Made by a program: the position numbers and the translations under genes. Below the pieces are notes generated by a model. That model had not been told where the DNA came from. It made no database searches and saw only the letters and a program-made list of their open reading frames with translations. A stretch of DNA of 16,975 nt from DUPH01 sp035449085 (GTDB lineage Bacteria > Verrucomicrobiota > Kiritimatiellia > RFP12 > UBA1067), in contig DAOTKE010000075.1 in NCBI GenBank assembly GCA_035449085.1, positions 1 through 16,975 on the forward strand, read 5' to 3'. Shown here piece after piece: positions 12,832 to 16,975 of the stretch (positions are counted from its first letter, which is position 1; each line of letters opens with the position of its first letter).

Positions 12832-15429
12832 TCAGCGTTTGACCAGCACGGCGTCGTGCGCCGCCACGGTCATGGGCAGGCTGCGGCCGCCCCACGTCAG
12901 CGTCACCGCCTGCGGTTTGCGCGTGGCGTTGGCCAGCACCACCGCCTCGCGCCCGTCCGCGGCGCGGAAAGCGTTGTGAAAGACCGCAGGGATCTGCCGG
13001 TCGTCGTACTCGATTTTGGCGCATTCCAGCGCGGGCTGCCGCATCAGCCGACCGTGGGCCAGCCAGGGACGCCCCTCGCCGTGATACAGCTCGATCCAGC
13101 GCCGCATGAAACGCGCGTCCGAGTTGAAGCCGGCCGACACGACCTCTTTCACGCCGCCGTCGGCCAGCACCTCTTCCAGCCGCATCTCGTCGACCCAGAC
13201 GACCGCCTCACCCGACGCATGGCACATGACGCGCAGCATCTCCGCGCCCTCCGGCATCGTGAAGTCGGCCGCGACCCGCTGCCAGCCGCTGCCGGGCGCG
13301 GGGAACTTGAGCTGGCCGCCCTGTCCGGTTGGTTTGAGTCCGGGCGCGAACACGCCGAAGTTGATCCCGTTCGGCCGCGCCAGCTTGCCGGTCTTGAGCC
13401 AGGCGCTCAGCCGGTATCTGCGCCCGCCGCCGAAGCTCTCGGCTTCCGCCGCCACATTCTGCGAGACCTGCACAATGTCGCCGGCCGTTTTGTTCTCCAG
13501 CCGCAGACTGGCGACACCGCTATGCTTCTCTTCAGTGTCGATAAAAGCCGCGCCGTTAAAAGCCGTTTTCTGGTATCCGCTCAGTTTTTCCCAGCCGAGG
13601 AAGAACTTCCCGTCGGCCGTCAGGCCGTCAAACCCGCCGTTGGCGAGCATCACCTCTTGGAAATCCTTGCCGGACGGCACCATGTGGGGCATCTGGCCGT
13701 CGGCCAGACAGTGCGCGTCCCACACGCGGTTGCCGCGGCGCGGGTTGCTCTGGAACGGCGGCAGGTATTCGTGGTAGATATAGTTGAACACCGAGGCCCA
13801 CTCGCCCTTCCGCTCGCAGTCGCGGTAATCCTGCAGGCCCATCAGGTGGTTGAACCACTCGTTGGGCTCTTCGATGCAGACGACCGCGTCAGGCTCGGTC
13901 TTGCGCATGGCCTCGCGCATACCGACCAGTTGTTCGGCGAAAGCCTCGGTCATCCAGCGGCCGCGGCCTCTGGGGTGCCCGTGCCAGTCCGCGTAACAGG
14001 TTGGCCAGCTTGCGCCCACCACCTGGTCCACCTGAATAAGCTCGCAGCCGAGCCGGGCCAGCGGCGCGCAGATGTCCTCGTTCCACCAGCGGCGCGCCCA
14101 GGGGTCGCCGCCGCACAGGCAGGCGGTGTCGCCGCCCTGCAGCCAGCCGGGCGTGCGCAGATACATTTGGCCGTCGCGGTTGTGCACGGCATGTTTGCGC
14201 CCGAGCTTGTCAAAACGCTCGCGGTCGTCCCACTCGAAACTGCCGTCGGCGCGCTTGTTGTACGTCAGCGTCCAGTGGTAGCCAGACGGCCAGGGGAAGG
14301 CGTGGCAGCCGAGCTCGCGCGTCCGGGCCACCAGCCGGGAGAACTGTTCGTCCGAGGGATAGACCGGGAAATAGTCGGAGACCCAAAAGCCGCGCTTCTC
14401 CCAGCCCCAGTACGCCGTGATCAACGGGGCCTTGGGGAAGTGCTTCTGCCAGAACCCGGTGAGCCAGCGTTCGATGCTGTCGGGATCCGACAGCCAGTTG
14501 CGGCCGAAACGCACCATGGCCGGCGCGTCCTTGAGCCAGGCCGGCAGATCGTCGCGCTGCGTGAACGTCTTGGCGCACCAATGCCGCGTCCAGGCCCATG
14601 CGCGGTAACGGTCGGCCGCGTCCCGCCAGTCCGCCGGCGCGCCGTACGGCCCCGTGAAGGTCGAGACCGCGACGTCGTATGCTTGGCTTTCGGTGCCGGC
14701 CGCGAAGCACGGGCGTGACCAGGCGAACTCCACGCCCGCGCCGGTGCGCGTCACGACCAGGCTCTTGGGATACCCCTTGTCGTCATAGGCCGCGGTGTAA
14801 AAGCCGGCCCGGGCGTCATAATAGCAGCCGAACTGGGCCGACATGCTGCCGGGCTGGCTGACGGTCAGGTTCTGCCCTTTTTTCCATGACCCCGGCTTGC
14901 GGATCACGCCGCCCTTGGAAGAGCCCACCACCAGCGCGTCGTCATCGGCCGCCGCGCCCAGCGACGCGTCCAGGGTGATCTGGGGGTAGCTGACGTTCTC
15001 CAGCACCCATCCGTCGCGCATGACCACCTCGATACGCCAGCGCAGGTCCAGTCCGTCCGGATCCGCGCTGACCGAGCAGGTCACGCGCTCCACGCCGTTT
15101 GAGAAATCGGAATAGGTCAGCGTCGCCGCAGAGTCCGAGGTCCGCGCCATGCTGAACGCGCGTGCGGCCCAGCTCTCGACCGTGAGCGTCTCGCCCGGCG
15201 GCTCCGCCTGGCGCGAGACCGTCAGCGAGAACAGCCGCTGCGGGGCCTTGTCCACCGCCGCCAGCTCCACGCCGTCAGGCGTCTTGAGCGACGCCACGCC
15301 CCCGCCGCCGCCGTCCAGAACAATTTGCGCGCCCTTGCCCGCCAGCGTCACCGCCTCAGCGCCCGCCAGAAAAGCCGGCGCCGCAACCAGCGCCGCAACA
15401 CAGGCCGCCCTCATCCCCTGTTGTTTCAT
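12832..15429 (-). CDS. Exported DUF6259-like glycosidase-type protein with carbohydrate-binding-like module
   Basis: An 865-residue protein; ATG 15429 is preferred because it opens a clean signal peptide (MKQQGMRAACVAALVAAPAFLAGAEA) and has AGGA about 9 nt upstream, though 15462, 15438 and 15414 are possible. Residues ~27-270 are beta-rich, like the N-terminal sandwich of many glycosidases. Residues ~280-590 look like a TIM barrel: YDVAVSTFTGPYGAPADWRDAADRYRAW, PLITAYWGWEKRGFW, GCHAFPWPSGYHW, CELIQVDQVVG and VVCIEEPNEWFNHL. Asp468 and Glu520/Glu521 are candidate catalytic acids by position only. Residues ~596-752 resemble a CBM4/9-like jelly roll (NGGFDG, GVASLRLENKTAG, YRLSAWLKTGKL, WVDEMRLEEV). 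The C-terminus (VVLANATRKPQAVTLTWGG) is a small beta-domain. The barrel matches what I recall of DUF6259 proteins, which have no settled activity. Substrate unknown; neighbouring genes suggest plant or algal polysaccharide. Confidence 0.72.
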   Translation of the reverse strand: MKQQGMRAACVAALVAAPAFLAGAEAVTLAGKGAQIVLDGGGGGVASLKTPDGVELAAVDKAPQRLFSLTVSRQAEPPGETLTVESWAARAFSMARTSDSAATLTYSDFSNGVERVTCSVSADPDGLDLRWRIEVVMRDGWVLENVSYPQITLDASLGAAADDDALVVGSSKGGVIRKPGSWKKGQNLTVSQPGSMSAQFGCYYDARAGFYTAAYDDKGYPKSLVVTRTGAGVEFAWSRPCFAAGTESQAYDVAVSTFTGPYGAPADWRDAADRYRAWAWTRHWCAKTFTQRDDLPAWLKDAPAMVRFGRNWLSDPDSIERWLTGFWQKHFPKAPLITAYWGWEKRGFWVSDYFPVYPSDEQFSRLVARTRELGCHAFPWPSGYHWTLTYNKRADGSFEWDDRERFDKLGRKHAVHNRDGQMYLRTPGWLQGGDTACLCGGDPWARRWWNEDICAPLARLGCELIQVDQVVGASWPTCYADWHGHPRGRGRWMTEAFAEQLVGMREAMRKTEPDAVVCIEEPNEWFNHLMGLQDYRDCERKGEWASVFNYIYHEYLPPFQSNPRRGNRVWDAHCLADGQMPHMVPSGKDFQEVMLANGGFDGLTADGKFFLGWEKLSGYQKTAFNGAAFIDTEEKHSGVASLRLENKTAGDIVQVSQNVAAEAESFGGGRRYRLSAWLKTGKLARPNGINFGVFAPGLKPTGQGGQLKFPAPGSGWQRVAADFTMPEGAEMLRVMCHASGEAVVWVDEMRLEEVLADGGVKEVVSAGFNSDARFMRRWIELYHGEGRPWLAHGRLMRQPALECAKIEYDDRQIPAVFHNAFRAADGREAVVLANATRKPQAVTLTWGGRSLPMTVAAHDAVLVKR

Positions 15430-15527
15430 CTGAGTCATCCTAGTAAGGTTCCTACGACACAAAAGCCAAAGCTACCTTCTCAGCTCCTCTGGATCACGCG
15501 CCATGAAACGCCGAACGACAGATCGAC

Positions 15528-15551
15528 GTTAGCGAAGCCAAGCGTCGGAAG
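15528..15551. repeat. GTTRGCGAAGC intergenic motif, copy 2
   Basis: GTTAGCGAAGCCAAGCGTCGGAAG here is clearly similar to GTTGGCGAAGCTACGCTTCCGAAG at 11149-11172. Both lie in intergenic DNA upstream of a minus-strand gene. Only two copies were noticed. Confidence 0.35.
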
Positions 15552-15581
15552 GCCGCCAAAGATCGGGGGAAGGAGGGGGCT

Positions 15582-16975
15582 TCAGCGACCTGCCCCCTGT
15601 TCCAGAAGAACGAGCGAGAGCGACGGCAGCTCCAGCGACGTTCCCGGCCCCCAAGATCCGCCAGAAGCTGTTTTCGGATGAATACTGTCCAGTCGCGTGA
15701 CGCGCCAGGGCGCATCAGCCGCGCCTGCGAAAACCGGGGTTATGGAAACCGACTGAGGTCGGTTGTTGACCAGCAACACCGCCGCGCGGCCCCCCTTCCC
15801 TTTGGCCGCGCACGCATAGACACCTGTCCCGGGGAAATCCACCTGCACCGCCGCGCCGAGCCTGAAAAGCGCATTGTACATCCTGAAAGCTTCATAGCAT
15901 GGCGTCGTCTTCAACGACGGGAAGTAGAACAGCCCGCAGTAGCTGCGGGTGGGGAGCGCATCGTAGTACATCGTACTGGCGACCGTACGGTCTCGCTGGA
16001 GAAGGCAGAAGACGGATGCCACGAACGCCGCGCCCGGCATTTCCTTCAGCAGTTCGAACTCCTCGCGCCCGTACTTCTTGTGGTTGATGAAGTTCCACTC
16101 GTTCAGAATCGCCTCGGTCGACCCGAGACCGTGCGAATCGAGGTATTCACGGCAGTAGCGCGCGTACTTTGCGACCTGCTCGGGGTCATCGGTGTAGATG
16201 TGCCAGGAGAAAAAGTCGAGCGGACTTTTCGTCCCGGGCGCATTCACGTAGTCGATGAAGCTCTTGAACCAGGTGAGGTAGCTGCCGTTGGCGTAGAGCG
16301 GATTGATCGGCCCGTCCAGTTCCATGAACCCGCAGCTCGCATAGCCGCCGATTCTGAGGTGCGGGAAGCAGGTCTTGAGATGCGTGGACGCCACGCGGTA
16401 GAGTTCGAAGAACTGCTCCATCGTGCCCTGCCACATGTCCGGATTGTCCGGCTCGTTCCAGATCTCCCAGTAACGCATCTTCCACTTCTTGCCGTTGGCC
16501 CAGCCTTCCGTGTAGTGACGGATCACGCGCTCGCAGATGCGGGCCCACTTGGCATAATCTTTCGGCGGGAAGATGTGGTAGGCTTTGATCTTGCGGCGAC
16601 CGCCCTCGATCGTGACGCCCAGACGGTAAAACGGCTCGGTGCCGGCATTGACGACCGTCGAAAGCCAAGCGTCCGTCAGCGCGAAGTCGTAGCTCTCCTC
16701 CCGCGTCTCGTCCGCGTCAAAGTTCGGGAACACATTCGGGATGTCGATGTAGTGCGCACCGCCATAGTACCCCGCCGTGTCGTGGGTCCGGCAGAACGGA
16801 ATGCCCGCCGCCTCGAAAGCCCGCTGCTTGCCCCAGTGTTCCATCGGTGCGTTGTTGACGCCATGCAGCGGCAGCACCGCCCCCGTTTCGCGTGCGAAGT
16901 CAACGCGCACCTCTTCCGCCGGCACGCCCAGAGCCAGCCCCGCCATGAACACAGTAAGAAGCTTGTTCTTTTCCA
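15582..16975 (-). CDS. GH39-like (clan GH-A) glycosidase, 5' end one base beyond window
   Basis: Predicted exported retaining glycosidase. The frame is open to the right edge, which ends in TG followed by codons EKNKLLTVFMAGLALGVPA; this is a complete signal peptide if the missing base makes NTG a start, giving 464 residues. A GTG at 16952 would remove half the signal. Residues ~20-370 form the clan A barrel: LPLHGVNN, FCRTHDTAGYYGG, WKMRYWEIWNEPDNPDMW with acid/base Glu175, LDFFSWHIYTDDP, and EAILNEWNFINH with nucleophile Glu293. The 118-residue spacing fits GH39 (beta-xylosidase, alpha-L-iduronidase). The C-terminal ~90 residues are a beta-domain (AAVLLVNNRPQSVSI, LELPSLSLVLLEQ). The substrate cannot be fixed; beta-xyloside or another beta-linked sugar is the default. 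It lies 152 bp upstream of the DUF6259-like gene on the same strand, so co-expression is likely. Confidence 0.85.
   Translation of the reverse strand, partial: EKNKLLTVFMAGLALGVPAEEVRVDFARETGAVLPLHGVNNAPMEHWGKQRAFEAAGIPFCRTHDTAGYYGGAHYIDIPNVFPNFDADETREESYDFALTDAWLSTVVNAGTEPFYRLGVTIEGGRRKIKAYHIFPPKDYAKWARICERVIRHYTEGWANGKKWKMRYWEIWNEPDNPDMWQGTMEQFFELYRVASTHLKTCFPHLRIGGYASCGFMELDGPINPLYANGSYLTWFKSFIDYVNAPGTKSPLDFFSWHIYTDDPEQVAKYARYCREYLDSHGLGSTEAILNEWNFINHKKYGREEFELLKEMPGAAFVASVFCLLQRDRTVASTMYYDALPTRSYCGLFYFPSLKTTPCYEAFRMYNALFRLGAAVQVDFPGTGVYACAAKGKGGRAAVLLVNNRPQSVSITPVFAGAADAPWRVTRLDSIHPKTASGGSWGPGTSLELPSLSLVLLEQGAGR

Noticed and set aside
12856..14718. 620-codon open frame on the plus strand
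   Set aside because: It lies wholly antisense to the DUF6259-like gene; the product is His/Arg/Ala/Val-rich without domain patterns, as expected for a GC-rich antisense frame.
1..16975. Polysaccharide utilisation locus of the SusC/SusD type
   Set aside because: No SusC/SusD-like genes, sulfatases, transporters or regulators are present; only the enzymes can be supported.

Overview
The window is GC-rich, gene-dense bacterial DNA that looks like a carbohydrate-degrading member of the PVC group (Kiritimatiellota, Lentisphaerota or Verrucomicrobiota). This placement rests on gene content only: exported or lipoprotein glycosidases (GH97, GH106, GH39-like, a DUF6259-like protein), a lipoprotein Gfo/Idh/MocA oxidoreductase, a secreted protein related to the hydrazine synthase alpha middle domain, and a RAYT-type transposase. 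No rRNA, tRNA or CRISPR array was seen.

Layout. Positions 1-1138 hold the 5' part of a large minus-strand secreted beta-propeller-like gene that runs off the left edge. It is divergent from the only plus-strand gene, a Gfo/Idh/MocA-type lipoprotein (1373-2563), which converges with a GH97 glycosidase (4613-2574, minus) 10 bp away. A minus-strand group follows: a B12-binding-type radical SAM protein (6537-4801), a small Tat-like zinc-ribbon lipoprotein (6971-6639) and a nitroreductase (7663-7142). Positions 7664-8321 carry no convincing gene but hold a decayed copy of the zinc-ribbon gene's 3' end, a strong hairpin and dispersed repeats. A RAYT transposase (9362-8322) abuts two 20-bp tandem units, and these sit exactly where a GH106 alpha-L-rhamnosidase gene (10815 leftwards) loses its reading frame homology, leaving only its N-terminal half. 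Further right are a DoxX-like/TIM-barrel-like fusion (12718-11204), an 865-residue DUF6259-like protein with a carbohydrate-binding-like module (15429-12832), and a GH39-like glycosidase (15582 to the right edge) whose start codon appears to lie one base beyond the window.

How the genes may work together. The exported enzymes suggest extracellular or periplasmic glycan breakdown, with specificities of the alpha-galactosidase/alpha-glucosidase (GH97), alpha-L-rhamnosidase (GH106, now broken) and beta-xylosidase or related (GH39) kinds. The oxidoreductase could act on released sugars. There is no SusC/SusD pair, sulfatase, transporter or regulator here, so a complete utilisation locus cannot be claimed. 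The radical SAM, zinc-ribbon and nitroreductase genes look like a separate housekeeping or redox group.

The best candidates for something new are the DoxX/barrel fusion, the RAYT-associated truncation of GH106 with its 20-bp repeat pair, and a pair of intergenic repeat elements (about 4680-4772 and 8090-8168) sharing a near-identical leader, short CRCRAAGN units and an inverted-repeat architecture. No complete, clearly undescribed defence or biosynthetic system was found.
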